From assembly GCA_963573305.1 (NCBI GenBank), contig OY754329.1, forward strand, positions 145,091,266 to 145,155,265: a stretch of 64,000 bases of DNA. The letters run 5' to 3'. Position numbers and translations under genes: made by a program. The notes beneath the pieces are model-generated. The model made no database searches, was not told the origin of the DNA, and was given only the letters and a program-made list of their open reading frames with translations. Shown here piece by piece: positions 33,401 through 46,440 of the stretch. Each line of letters begins with the position of its first letter. Within the stretch, counting starts at the first letter, position 1. This DNA is from Pyrrhosoma nymphula. Taxonomy: Eukaryota > Arthropoda > Insecta > Odonata > Coenagrionidae.

Positions 33401-36400
33401 ACAGAAGAAATTTTTTCCCTTCTCTCCAAGCCTTTTTAGAGTGTTTTAAGATCGATAATTGTTATGGTAAAGTTTTATAGTTTTTTATTACCTTTACAAG
33501 TACTTGAATGTTGCATGGCTCGGTTGCTTCGGGGAATCCTGAAGGTCGCGAGGTCTGATGTCTCAAAAGTGGTATTTGCCCGGTCGTGTTGATTAACTTC
33601 GTTATTATATCCCTGTGAAAGACTTCGTGCTATTTATCCATTTAATGGAAAAGGAAACCTTGATTTCTTTTCCGTGTGTGTGTAACTGCGATGCTGTAAT
33701 CATAGAGAGTTCTGTTTTAGACGCATTTCTCTTAGTTAATGCACTTAAAAGTAACGTACGGTGTCTACCTGCCGACGTGTAAACGTCGATGTTAATTAAA
33801 ATACTTCATAATTCATATTTGTATATATTTTGGCAATTTATTGTCTCTATTTGTTTTCTTCTCGGAACCCGTGTTAGTTATGTTCGATATTTCCTCTCTA
33901 TGAATTGTTAGCGGAGTTTACACTTCATTCTATTCATTTAATTGCAGCTGTAAAATATAAAATATTTATCGAGTGCGTATTATTTTAGGACTGTGTCCTC
34001 CACAATTTTTACTCTGTAAGCATTGTTCCTTATTTCAGCTGTAGATGTATTCAGTCGGTATCGGTGAGATCTGCTTCAATTTAATCATGCCATGCGAAAA
34101 ATGTGAGTACTTTACCGTTAGACCTTCACGAGAGGGTTACGTATTTCATCTGGCATCCCTATCGATTTTAGGGGGAGAGATGTTCCACATTCGTTTGCGT
34201 AAGCGTGACGATTAGATTACTTCACCTTTTTGCTTGTTCTTCGTTTTTATAGGGAGCCATCCTTCTGAATAGTTTCAAAATAGTGATTTTACATATGGTG
34301 TAAGCGTGAATTTTATTTTTCCGAGATGCTCAACAGGTGTTTATTCGTCATAACGTTTGGTTTTGTTGTTAATGTCTTGTAAATATATTTATTTGTACGT
34401 TAAACATTTATAAATGCTCTGATTCTGAACTACTCTTTCTAAACAGTGACCTTTATACTAGTCAACTCTTCTTTGCCAAATATTAATCAAAAACACTTGG
34501 CCGATTTAGCGTTATGAAAATAAAAAATATTCCCTAGGTATATGAACCGGAGTGGCGTTGATACCATATCGTGGAAATATGCAATGCTATTTGACTGAAA
34601 TTGAATGAAATATGCAGCAAATACGTCTTTGGTACTTGCCATTCATTTCTGTACAAATTATAAGGCATCGACAGCGTCACGAAACCATTACCCGTGTAAC
34701 TTCGTACGCAGATTCACCTCCTACAGTGAACAAACATGGCATCATAACTAATACGCAAGAATAGATATAAAGATCCACTCATTTGTATTGTTTTGTATTT
34801 ATTGTTGCAATTAGGCCAAAAGATTTTATACCGGTATCTAATTGTCTAGAACCGCCCTTCATATATCGTCGAATGAAAAAATAAAAAAATAAAAAATCCG
34901 ATGATGTTTCGTTATCGCGGGTCCAGTGTGTCGTGAATATCTCTTAAATTTATGCACCAGCCTCTAATTTCGACCTTTTGGTTCAGCGCTCTATTTTAAT
35001 GAGCGCCTTGTTTGAACTGCTTTAATTGCATCGTAAATTTCCCACCTGGAAAACGCCTTCAAAGATCCGTCGAATCGTCCTCGTCACTTTCGATGTCTCA
35101 GACATTACAACACTGTAAAAACTCGAGCGTGAATTTTTGAAAATGAATGCGAATTCAAAGTGACTCTTACACGCTAAAACCCTTAGTCTCGTTAGTTTCG
35201 GTGATATAAAGAGACAAGATTGCTAAATGATATGCCATCCTTTACTGATGTGTTTACTGTTATGTACAGGGAAATTAACTTACTATCATAGTTCAGGCAG
35301 GCATCTGTAGTTCAGTATACTTTCTCATGGCAGAAGAAGTTGGGAAATCAATTTTACTCCTGCAGATATATGATGATTTCAAGAATTATATCCTAGATTT
35401 TTGTATTAATAGAGTATAAATGAAAATTATAGAGGTAATTGTGGAGTAAATGCGAATTCTTTCGCTGAATCGTATTACGTTATCAGTGTTGCCCACCATC
35501 GTTCGCTTGGGTTATTTTATTTGGCTTTCTATTTCAGGAATATCTTTCATGCTAATTATCCCCCTTATTAATCTCTCCTTGTTATGTTCCCAGTTGTGGT
35601 AATGACCTAGGGCTGCGTGCCATTAGTTGGCTCATAATATCTCATCTCATTAACCAAGTGACTTCGTGAAAGTCGAGGCACAGGCAATGCGGCTCCCACT
35701 CTCTGGATTTTAATTGAGTGGACTGATGAACACTGTCGAAACAGGTGGCGTTGCACCCACCCGTTTCATCCCCGATGGGTTCTCACTTGGATAACGCCTT
35801 CCATCGGAATATATCCTTCACGATGAGGTCCTTCCCAGGTGGATTTTATACGTTTGGCTAGCCCCCGAAAAAAACATGATAGCCAATTTAGTAAAATAGT
35901 GTGATATTAATGACGCAAAAACTTCATTTGATATGACTGAACTTCTCAGTCGATTAGATGTACGCATTTGAGGCTCTAACTTGACTTACTTGTTTCGCGC
36001 CGATCGCAGAAAACGCATTTTGAACCGAAGATTTTGTTGTGAACATATTCAAATTATTGTGTTGCCTGGGAAATTTATTCATTTTTAATCATTGAGAAAA
36101 CACATGAACTATGCACCGTTGCATTTCTGTCGCGATATGTGTGTCAGAACTTTCCTATTTTTAAAAGGATGTCTCTCTGGAGCGCACATCGTACCATATC
36201 CCATGGAAAATGGCTTTAGTTTTGTGCTACTATCTCGAAAAGTAGAGCGATAAGTGGCTGACATTTTGGTATTATTAGAATGATGAGATGATTTAATTTA
36301 TAATCAGATCAAATTCGTTTAATTTTATGCGGAGTGATATCTCGCGCTAATTTGCTTGATATAACACGGGAACAGCTCGGTGGTTCGGAAATTAATCTAC

Positions 36401-37502
36401 CATAGCGCTTGAATCAACCCCATACAGTCGAGGATGTGAATCGTGTCCAGGCGGAGTGTATCGAAGGCTCGTCGGAGTGGCATCGATGTAATCAACCCGA
36501 CGCGTAAAGTGTGTTCCCCTTCTCTCGTACCCCCCTCCGGTTCCACCCCCCCCGTTCCCACCGGCTTTTTCCACGTGTACTCCTGATATCGATCGCTTTT
36601 TCAACCCCCTCTCTCTTTATATATCTCTCTCTCATTCCTCGTTCGACCCACGCCCTTGCGAGCCATCAGACCACCAACACACGCTCTCCAGGCCCTGACG
36701 CCACCCGTCCCCCTTTCCAGCCCTCAGGGTGTCCCTTGTTCCAACCACTTCTCGACTTCGATGTGAACTATAGTAGTGGATTCACGTCTTACACGTACAT
36801 TTGGTATTATGCGTGCATTCTCGAAACATTATATATACTGCGAGAGTAACTATGTGTGCGAATGCCGTTAGAAAGATCGCCTGTAAGGAGTGGAGTAAGT
36901 CGAAGAAAGTGTTGTTTTCTCTAGACGATAATTGCTCTTTATGAATTTTACTTTTCTCCGTTAAGTGGAAATGGATGATAAAGAAAGTTTCTTCGTTTAT
37001 ACTTTGATGGACATGAATGTCGGCTGCAAAATGCAGTGCGCATAACCTACATACTTGAGAAATATTTGCGCCTGAAGTGGGAAATATATCGGTAGTTTGG
37101 TAGTATTTTAATGCCCTGGTAATGTTGGGTGCGAAAATAGCAACCACACTTCATGTCTGATCTCGAGAGAATGAATGAGACCTGAATACCAAAGAATGCT
37201 TAGGATTTGATAATCAACAAGAATGACATCAGCAGCAATTAACGATGGCGAAAATTATGAGTGAATGTGGGCGAATACATTCACTAGAGGGAGTAGAATT
37301 TAAAAATCCGCTGGAAGAAATGTTCTAAACAGAGCACGAAGGCTCAAGATCAAGGCAAGGATGAAATGAAACGGCAGTCATTTTCAGCAAAATATTTAGT
37401 TTAACGACGTGTTTCACCGCTGTGAGAATTTTCCAGGGATAAATATAGTCTTACACGCGTATTTCCGCTTCTCCCCAAATTTGGTCATGGGTACCCATTT
37501 TG
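30451..37502. other. Long AT-rich stretch without a supported gene
   Basis: Over 7 kb I find no protein or RNA gene. GC/CpG-richer islets lie at about 30470-30850, 32600-33260, 35640-35840 and 36380-36780. The last is C/T-rich and has a glycine-rich minus frame (36392-36604) that is not recognised. Between 33260 and 36380 the DNA is AT-rich, with an A-rich run at about 34874-34896 (AAAAAAT repeated). The minus frame at 36782-37147 (121 codons) is also unrecognised. Confidence 0.5.
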
Positions 37503-37675
37503 GAAGGACAAACTTAGTAGTTTCAATAAACTTTTATTATAATGGCACGACGCGCGTTTAGCCACACTGGCATAGTCGTGTGAAAGTCGGGGACGTGACT
37601 ATGCCACAGTGTGTGGCGAAACGCGCGTCGTGCCAGCATAATAAAATTTTGTGGAACCTACAAAGTTTGTTCTTT
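37503..37675. repeat. Imperfect fold-back element (about 173 bp)
   Basis: The left arm, reading GGACAAACTT...TTATTATAATGGCACGACG, CGCGTTT, CCACACTGGCATAGTC (about 37503-37577), pairs with the right arm, GACTATGCC to AAAGTTTGTTCTTTC (about 37597-37675). The inner part, GGCACGACGCGCGTTT against AAACGCGCGTCGTGCC, is perfect. The centre is about 20 bases. It is probably a MITE or fold-back. No target duplication is evident. Confidence 0.8.
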
Positions 37676-38009
37676 CAACGTGAACGTCCATTGTTTTCAC
37701 CAAGTCAAGACTGATTCCATCAATTTTGTTTGTTCATTGCTTCTAGGCGTTATATATTTTGATGGCTGAAGATGCCTGCCCGGTGAGAGCTGTCGTTCCA
37801 ATAAACATTTTTTATACTTGGAGCAATGTTCCATTTTGTTGATAGCGATGTGTTAAAAATGTAAGTAAAACTCAGTTTACTGGACCTGCGAATAATAAAC
37901 AGGCAATAATCACAATAACTCCGCCTAGCCATTAAACTAAAGATGTGAAGGGTACTTACGTAGTCATCAAGTGCATTCTTCCAGTATGTGTCGAATATTA
38001 GACTCTCGC
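37676..38009. other. AT-rich DNA following the fold-back
   Basis: No gene is visible. GGCTGAAGATGCC followed by GCTGTCGTTCCAATAAACA (37762-37808) resembles the GAAGATG...CGAAACG...AATAAA words seen in arthropod repeats, but I found no second copy here. Confidence 0.4.
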
Positions 38010-38094
38010 TGCCATGTGTAAAATCACTCCTTTAACTCTTCTTATGTATCTTCTATTTTCCTGCATCATGCCTAAAATTCCTACTCTTTACCTC

Positions 38095-38230
38095 CCTACT
38101 ACTTTCTTCCCCAGCTTTCTCCCATCACCTACTCCAGGATGTCGTCACTTCCCTGTACGACCTCCATTCACTCCGTGCTGCCTCCTTCATATTTCCACCC
38201 CCGATATCCTTGCCTCCCCTCACCATATTT
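38095..38230 (-). pseudogene. Possible LINE ORF2 tail relic, copy 3
   Basis: On the minus strand one frame reads GGKDIGGGNMKEAARSEWRS, then YREV, then a stop. This fits the last part of the LINE ORF2 tail, which typically has an MKEAA..R.EWRS-like pattern. No upstream FEMW or WRRM block is visible, so only the extreme end would remain. The identification rests on a short motif, and chance similarity in purine-rich DNA is possible. Confidence 0.4.
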
Positions 38231-40100
38231 AGCTCTCCAATGTGGGTATGTGCATGCGGGTATACGTGGGCGTGTGCACCTATGTATCATGCGTTTTATT
38301 TAAACCTGGCCTCCCACTCTCTCACGCCCCCTCCACGGCGGAAAAGTTGTTCCTCCTTTTATCGATGCCGACGCTCAAGTTTCCCTCGTTTCCCTCCGAC
38401 CAATATATATGAAGTTATAAAACGCCGCCCTCTTCGTCGCGTTGCGCTTACGCCAGAAGAGCTTCTTCCCCCTTCCTCCCACCGCCACCACCCTTTCTCC
38501 ACCCCCATCCGAATTTTATTCATCCCCCTCCTATCCCCTCCCCCTTCCCCCATCACCTCGCCGCGCTCTCCGCTTAATGGTATTTTCTCCCGTTCCTTCC
38601 GCCGATCGCGTTTGTTTTGTTTTATTTTTTCGCCTTCGTGTCGTGAGCGTTTGGGTGGAGCTGCCTCTCTCGCCCGTTCCCTTCCTCCCGCTTTATTCCT
38701 CCGCGCCCGTTGTTCCTTCGTTTTCTTTTTTTCTGTATCATCCTCCTCCTCCAGAGAGGTGTTTTATTCCCCCGAGGTGGCTTACTCGGACGGATGTTCT
38801 TACAAGTGCGCGGCAGCACTTTGTTGTATTGCTGTATTTGTTTTTGGTGCTCATCCGTCATTGCGATTGCGTCGGCTCAGGTTATGGCTATTGATTGATC
38901 TTCATGGAAATGAGTAAAATGGATTGTTTATCGCCTTAAATGCAACCTATTTGAACTTCTTAATGTGTAGAATATTGTTCCTTTTGTAATGATTCGTACT
39001 TTATTTTTATGCGATGGCTATCGTCGAGGGACTTCCTTCGCTGTATCTTGTAATTCGTACAATAACTAAAACAAAATACACTTACCTTTGATTGCTTGCG
39101 GCTATCCTCTGTCAGGAGGCATTTTATGATCATCCTTCACTGTTTAGCTTTAAATTATCTTTTCTCCTTTTGTCAGCAGTCATTATTCCGTAATTTCTTA
39201 GACTTTCCTCGGTAGTGCCTCGGACAGTTAGCTAAAAGCTCAATGACTCATGACGTAGTTCGTTAAAGAATACTGGCACCTCAAGAAGACGCGATTCAAA
39301 TCACTTTGGATTGAATTATTTTTCTCTTTTGGCTAAACTGCGTGCTAGAAGTGATAACCATTGGTTTTGGCATAATTGATGTGGAATTAAAATAATATTA
39401 CGTAGGCCTGGTTTTATAAAGGCTTGTTTACTGACCCATTATGTAACCATAATGTTATGTTATATCAACTGCTAGTTCAGGCTTCAGAGTCTCAGATTTT
39501 CATTAAGTTGACAAGAGCTTTATTAACAGAAGAACAAATCTGTATGAGCTATCATTCTGAGATAATGTTTAACCGGACATTATTAATATAATCGGACCTA
39601 CTAGAGTTTAATTGCAGTCTTCTTTTTCGCTACTTACTTTTTTATTGCTCACCTTCCTTGATAATAATAACATTATTAGAGTTCTGTAATTGAGACGTCC
39701 TACTTGATTCTGTGCTGGGTAGAGTTTCGATTTTAATCAATATGAGCGCTCCTCGAAAGAAAACGACTTATCATGCGGCTCCTTCCTAACTGGTGTCAAA
39801 GCATATTCCGATCCCCGTGTTCTTAATTGGCTGATGACATCTGCTCCATCACATCTTCCCATCCCTGACTCCCCATTCCATTAATGAACGTATTTTGGCA
39901 AATAAGTCATCTGCTCTTGGAACTCATTCCTGGTGCCAGAGACGCCGTTGGGAGTTATATTTCATCTTAATGATAGCTTCCCTGGAATGCATTTAGAGTG
40001 ATATTGGTCGGTTGGAGGCATTTACTCTTCTTGACATGTTGAGTGAGCTAAAAGTGACTTGCCATTCTCTATCTAAAGGTGTAACTTCAAAACTCATTTT
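38231..40100. other. Pyrimidine-rich islet, then AT-rich DNA
   Basis: No gene is supported. About 38300-38900 is a C/T- and CpG-rich islet containing the longest frame of the window (38210-38917 +, 235 codons). That frame overlaps a 150-codon frame in another phase. It is S/P/R/F-rich and matches no family, so I treat it as chance. About 38900-40100 is AT-rich. Confidence 0.5.
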
Positions 40101-40123
40101 CTTGTCTTTTAAATTAGAAGAAT

Positions 40124-40180
40124 ATTTTCTGACATGAAAAAATCTTAATACTATTTTATTTCTCTTTCAGGTGAGTGTTC
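40124..40180 (+). promoter_or_regulatory. Candidate recursive splice site (CAG|GTGAGT)
   Basis: TTTTATTTCTCTTTCAG (40154-40170) is followed with no spacing by GTGAGTGT. The AG is at 40169-40170 and the GT at 40171-40172. A consensus branch sequence, TTCTGAC, ends at 40133 (branch A at 40132, 38 bases before the junction). This is a close match to the pyrimidine-tract-CAG|GTRAGT ratchet-site consensus. It lies 37 kb from the site at 2982 and on the same strand. Confidence 0.55.
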
Positions 40181-40357
40181 ATCGCTGTTGAAGTGATGTT
40201 TGTGACATTTGAGTAAATAGTTACTCGCTAATTCAGCAGCTATGATGATGGCGATGTGTCCTCAAATTGGTAAAGTACAGTCTTCGTCTCCTTACGTATT
40301 GTTGGCATATAATCGGTCGCGTCGCTATCATCAACAGCAATCGGGCAGCTTCGTCAT

Positions 40358-40545
40358 GACTTTATTGAACCTAATCGCTGACGGAGCGATAAGTTCTTCT
40401 GTGGCCGCGGATTTGAGTCCCGTGAGTTTTTCACCGTCCAGAGCATGGGTGTTTGTGTGCGTATCTCATTGATGATATAAAGCATTATGTTGCAAATGGT
40501 TTTAGGGGAATGTTTTCACGATAAATTTAATTAAATTATGAAAAC
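40358..40545 (+). repeat. tRNA-derived SINE, family B (copy 2)
   Basis: A tRNA-like head with the B box GGATTTGAGTCCC (40409-40421) is followed by GTTTTTCACC, GCATGGGTGTTTGTGTGC and GTATCTCATTG, in the same order as the copy at 13767. Both tails end near ATAAATTT. It lies about 190 bases downstream of the 40171 splice-like junction. Confidence 0.7.
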
Positions 40546-43500
40546 AAGTAATTATATCATATTTGTAATGAATTGTCGCCTTTTTCGTTCGCCTATCAAC
40601 CAATCATTTTCTAAAAACGAAATTCATGCTTGATGCTGATAGCGATCATGAAGTTTAGGCCGAGAGTATTGTGCCAATACAGTCTGTACTATTTTATATT
40701 TTTAAAAGGTGGCATAGATAAATGTTTTCCTTAGTTTGTCTATTTTTCTTCCCTTTATTGTATACCTAAATCCTATCGATAGTTAAAGTTGTATGTGAAA
40801 ATATAGTTCAACACTAAATGGATGAATATACTACCTCATCGATTCTTCAAAATCAAAACGTTGAAATGAGCGTATTAAAAATTGAGGTTTTTGCACATAT
40901 TCAGAAGGCAAAGTATCTGAAACTCGTAAAAATGTTAGGCATTTCATTTGTGGCTCTGCCAGATAAAAAAAACTTAAATTTGTATTAGCCCTAAATATTT
41001 CTTCATTCGACAGTTTTTTCACTTCTCGTAGTGTGTTTGTTATACTAATTCCTATCGATTAAATTGTATGCTAATTCTGCGGGAATCTGTTGGCTCTTTT
41101 GCTACCTTACTCCATTTACATTGGCGTCTTGTAGCCTTGTGGCTTCATGATTTAAATTTAGCAACTCTTTTTTTGTTTGACCGCTCCAGACGCGTAATTT
41201 CTCTTGTTTATCAATTAATTTTTTCTATCCTGTTTTCTCCGCGAGCCGTTCATTTATGCCGAATTGAATCCTGTAGTAGTACTTAAATGGGGCCGTTTTC
41301 CAGACCCCTGCGGGCAAAATTTCATTCTCATGGGAAATTCATTCTATCCCATGCCTCCTCTCGATGGCCTTGATATCATTTCATTGCGTATCCCTCCTTC
41401 GATCTTCGGGGCTCTTGCGTAAGTATATGCGTGGCTTTGCCCTTGCTGCCGCTGGAATGGCCATTGCGTGATGGAGGTCGATGTAATCCACTTGGTGGAT
41501 CCGTCCTATGTGTGCGTCCAACATGCAACAAGCCTGTGTGGTCCACGCTTCCCAGACCGTGGATGAAACGAAACAGACTGGCTCTCACGACCAAATTTCA
41601 CAAGGCACTTGTCTTTTTTTTTTTTTTTTTTTTCATATTTTCCGCCGTTGTCGCCTTTTTATCCCTTGATATTCGTTCTCGAGGTTTTTCCTCCCGTTTT
41701 CCATTTCGTGGCTTGCAAGAGACGTGGCTACCGTTTGCTATCATCCATTCCACTTACTTTCCTTGCGTGGGCGCATTGCCGTCGCCTTATTCTTCAGAGT
41801 TCGGTGAGACCGTGAAGTAGTTTTAAGTTGACTAGGTCATCCATATTCATATTTTCCCTAGTATCTTCGCGTTCATTTGTGAATCAGCGAGAAGATAGCT
41901 TTCTAAACGCGGCTGTTATGTCGGATATAGGTTAACGCTATGCGCCTGCTCGTGGTGTCATCAGCTATGCACGGAGAAGATTCCCCATTTCCTATATTTA
42001 TCATTGCGGAAAGCCACTGATGAGTTCAGCAGTGGGGTAGCTCTTCTCCTTGAATAGCTGGAAGGCATTTTAGCATATGGGTCTAGAATGTTTGAATGTA
42101 TAATTCCCGAAGCTTAATTTTCTAGTGGCTTATACTTAACAAGATCCCATATATAAAAATGCTTAAGTATGCATAATACTTAAATGCCAGTTTTTAAGTG
42201 GTTATTTAGGGTTTTGAATAATATTATTTTAATGCATATTTATGCATTTTAGGGCTAAGGCATTTCAAGTTGTGTAAATAGCGTGTTATTTGAATAAATC
42301 TTACGTTAAATTAATAGACATCATCTCAAATGTTGATGTTACTTTATTTATAAGACTGACTAAATTTTCAACTGTTTCAATTTTTGCGGCAACAGTAGGT
42401 ACATTTGAGACAGGCTTTAAATCTTCATTTTTTTTTTCATTCACCGAAACAATGACCTGTATTTAATATTTTTCATAAACTATTATCTCTTTTATTTCTC
42501 ATTTACTCTTCATATCGCGAAATAGTAACGGTGTACTCATCAGTCTTGGAAACAATAACCTATTGTGATTAATTCCAATAATGGGCGAGACTTATCCTTA
42601 TGAAGAATGAATGGATTTCTCACAGCATATACCTTCCATACTGTCGTATGCCCATTACTCCTTCCTTGTTAACAAATTGCTGTAATTTCCACTCAGACCA
42701 TTATTCATTTCCCGACCATTGTTGGCTCGAAGATGTGGGGATTCGATTGATTCGAACGTGAGGAGATCGAGATCGGAAAATCATCGAAATGCTCAACACA
42801 ATTGCCCTAGTCTTGCGGTGGCAGTTAAATGGGCCTCATCACGTTTCGTAAGCGTCATTTTTTTCGCTCGTCGGTTATTAAAGTGTTCGTGGGAAGGAGG
42901 AAGAAGAGGGCAGGGAGTGGTGGAGCCAGAGTTAATACGGGAGTTGGCCCACCCGAGCCCCCGGAGAGATAGATTGGGAGCGGCAGATAGAACAGGTGGA
43001 AGGAAGGCTTGAGGAAGAAAAAAAATAAGCCTATCGGGCAGCGAGGGCGCTTCCCTCACGCTGCGCGATATTGACAGCTCTTCTTAACTCCGCCTCTTCT
43101 CTCTTCGCCAATGCGATCCTCGTTTCCAGCGGTGTCGGTAAAATGTGTTCATGAAGCTACTCTCTTCCTCACTCTTTAATAGGTTATTCCATTTAGCTCA
43201 TCCTCCATGTTTCCCGGAATCCCATCTCTCTCTCGACATGAACGCCCGCAAAATCTTAGAATGATCTTGCGCTTTGTGGTGCGTGGTTTTACTCAGCTGG
43301 AGCTAGATAACTATTCATAAACTTAGGAATAATATGTATTGTCTGTGGGATTGTGTTTTGTCCTTCCTCCAATATCTATCTCGGTCGTGTGATTTTAGTG
43401 CTTAACGTTTTATCAAGTTATTGTGGTATTTTATCTTTCAATGCATAATGAAGTTTTATGCAGTAATTGTGGTTCATGGACTACAGAAGCAATTTGCTAG

Positions 43501-45780
43501 GTGGGTGGCTTCATCTGTTGTAAATTAGTTTTGCTCAATCGGTTTTATCATCGCCTGCGTATGAAAGGCAGTTACGCCATCTTTCTGCTCTTTAGTGAAG
43601 GCTAAGGGGATCTCACCTCACTGTTTTCTTATTGGTAAAAATGTTTATCGGTAAATAATGGGACAACTTCACGAGTGGACTTTTTAATTTTTTCCCATTT
43701 TTGCCAATTAATTTCTGAAGCATTGCCTCGTTCAATTTTTGCTCACATTTTCAGTTCCACCTGTTGTATTTCTAATAACTAAAATCATTCTCTTGTTTTC
43801 TTATTTTTGAATGGGATACCGTCTCTCTGACGTTATCTCAGCCATACTTCGTATTCATATAGTATGAACTCCTTACAATTAGTGATGCTGGAGAAAGGGG
43901 TTTCCGAGTCAATTACAACAACTGAATGTTCACCTCGTATCATAAAATATGAGGGAATTGTCATAGCACTTGAGATTTGATCAACCATCACAAGTTTTTT
44001 GAAGCAAGTAAATAAATCCAGTCTGTCATCATTTTAATGTAAAGATGAATTGTAAATGACTTTTGACTAATGAGTCGGAAAATTAGTTAATTTGGTGGCG
44101 TCCTACTGCATTTTGTGCTTTCGTAGAAATTATGCCATTCGCTGATTCCAACAAAAAGATATTATTCAGCTAGGACGCGAGGGGTAAAAGAGTTAGAACT
44201 AGTAAATTTATTTATTTCTGTCGACTTTTCTGTTTTCGATTTTTTTCTAGGCAAGAGCGATTCAATCGTGAAGCGTGCGCAAGACAATTTGTACTCCGCT
44301 TCCCCGTTGTCAATTTTCTTCACGGCTTCCCCTCGATCGCCGCGCTTAAACCTCTTCATATCTCATTCTCCACCATCCTCTTCCTTCGTCAGCAGTCTCG
44401 GCGATTGAAAACGGCTCTATGCTGGGGATTTTTTTATCGGGGCTGTTTGTATTGGTATCCCGAGCCACCCCACTCCACTGTCTCTAAACACTTAAAAGCG
44501 CGATCTCTCGACTGAGTGAGCTCCACTTGCCTGTCTCTCCTTTCCTTTCCCTCTCTCGCCAGATAGTGGAACTAAATAAAGTGAGTGGGAGGGTTAGTGT
44601 TTGCCCGTTAGCTCCTCTTCCATTTTTTTACTCCTGATATCGAGAAACAGATGGAGAAAACGAGAGCGAGGTGTGAGGCGTTTTTCGTGATCTAAGCTAC
44701 GGGAAGGAAGGAATTTTACCCATCCTCCTTCCCCATCTGGTTCTTTTTGTGTACGTTTAGCTGCTGTTTGTGACGGCACTTTGTTTTCAAATAGGTGTCT
44801 CACTCTTGTTTTACTGTTATAGACTTTTCGTGGAAGGCGTTAGTGTTTTAATTCCGTGTGACTTCCAAGGCCTTTACGTCAGCTTCCTCTCGTGTCTTGC
44901 TGGTTTTCGTTGCGTAGATGTATGCAAATGCTTTTTCGGTCCGATTTTTCAAACATAAGGGTTGTGGGCATTCTCTTAATGGTTGAACCGGTCCGATTTA
45001 TGAGGGTTATTAATGGCGATTTTGCGGTTGCTGTCACTCTGTAATAACCATTAGAAATTAAGATGCCTTCCTAAGGGGGACTATATACTTTCTACTGCCT
45101 GGATACTACAATGTATATTGTTGAGGCCCCGAATGGAAATGCCTCAAAATAAAAAACTGTTTGAAATGATTATCGTTGGCCAGTTCTCTTTATTTAGTTA
45201 AATAGACGGAAATTCTTCCTAAATAAGAATCCAGCTATTTTTAAGAATCCAGATCCCATGGATTTGAACGTATGTCGTTTTACTTACTGCTTGTTTGATT
45301 TTGTACCAAATGCATATCTATAAAAGGTAGGCAATACCCAGGCTTTGATCCGAAAGTTTTTGGTATCGTATCTACTTGCTTGAGACACCCCGGAGAAGCT
45401 TTTCACTTCGATTTATTTTTTTGATGGGTATCATTTTTCCTAATTAAAAAGATTCACATTTTCTTCCGTGATTGCCGTTAAATCATAATTAAAATTGTCT
45501 GAAAGCATCTTATTATCAGCATTGCTGAGTGATTCATTAAATCCAATGTATCGTTACAAAACATTTATTATTGTAATTTTCTCTGTAAGTACTCGTCGGG
45601 ACTAGAAATAAATTTATTCCGAACGAGTTGTTAGGATACTGCCCCACAACTACTTTTGTGTCACTGCTGATACACTTATCTCGTTGTAGCCTTTAGATTT
45701 TCCATATGTATCGTAATTTACTTAGTTTCATTCACGCTCGGCGTTGACTTTTAGTTTTTTTGTAAAAACAGTTGAAACGA
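40546..45780. other. AT-rich DNA with scattered CpG islets
   Basis: No gene is supported. A run of 20 T lies at 41614-41633. A palindrome TTAAGTAT-GCATA-ATACTTAA lies at 42163-42183. CpG-richer islets lie at about 41380-41820, 42720-43090 and 44220-44740. TTTTTTCTAG|GCAAGA at 44245-44260 resembles an acceptor next to a GC-type donor. Frames in the islets overlap on both strands. Confidence 0.5.
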
Positions 45781-46440
45781 TTGCACCTTGATCAATCGTC
45801 GCCCGGGCGACGGGAAAAATTCCGACCATCGGCTAATCATGAAATCGCAAACAATTGATTGCCACGCTCTGTGGATGGCTCATCCATTAGTCAATTGAAG
45901 CATGGGGCAATGGACGCCCCGCCGTGAGGGCGATCTCGTAAGTTCCCGCCGGGAGATAAACGACGGAATTATGCGGACAATTAATCCAGGCTCGGCGTGT
46001 GTGACCGCCGCACGATATTGCACATGCCTCGATGCAGTGCCTGGATAAAGTGCACGGATTCCGAGATGATGTCGGGCGGTTATACGTGCGGAAGAAGTTT
46101 TGCGTCTACTGTGTGTGCGGAGGGTGGAGGGGTGAGGGAGATGCACGGCACTTCCTCGCGGGCAGGAGTGGTCGAGAGATAGAAGAGTGGTTTAGGATAA
46201 ATGGACCGGAGATGGGTGTAGATTACGCCTTATTAATGTTCTAGCTGGGGAAATCTCTGCCCTCTTCGGTGGGGCGAACGGGGAATTGATGGCCCTCGAT
46301 AAAGAACGCCACCAAGTTACAGTATCGCGGTTGTTCCCCGCATAAATTCTTGGGGAACAATTGCATCCCAAAGGGCGAAGCGAGGTAGGATTGAAAATTT
46401 GCCGGGTATCGTGCCCTTTCTTAATCCGTGTGTGGGTGTT
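45781..46440. other. CpG-rich islet with palindromes and homeodomain-like words
   Basis: The stretch contains the 16 bp palindrome CGTCGCCCGGGCGACG (45797-45812), then CTAATCATG, CAATTGATTG, CATTAGTCAATTG and ACAATTAATCC. GTTCCCC...GGGGAAC, an inverted repeat with 7 bp arms, lies at 46334-46359. The mix of GC-rich and TAAT/ATTA words is of the type seen in developmental enhancers, but this is only suggestive. The open frames are short and overlapping. Confidence 0.25.

Noticed and set aside
33512..33590. tRNA-like SINE head (GGTCGCGAGGTCTGATGTC)
   Set aside because: It resembles part of family B only over a few words; it has no B box and no body match.
38210..38917. 235-codon plus-strand open frame, the longest in the window
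   Set aside because: It lies in a C/T- and CpG-rich islet, is S/P/R/F-rich, overlaps a 150-codon frame in another phase and shows no domain. Composition explains it.
41614..41633. Run of 20 T as the poly(A) tail of a minus-strand retrocopy
   Set aside because: No retrotransposon or processed gene sequence is recognisable next to it on the minus strand.
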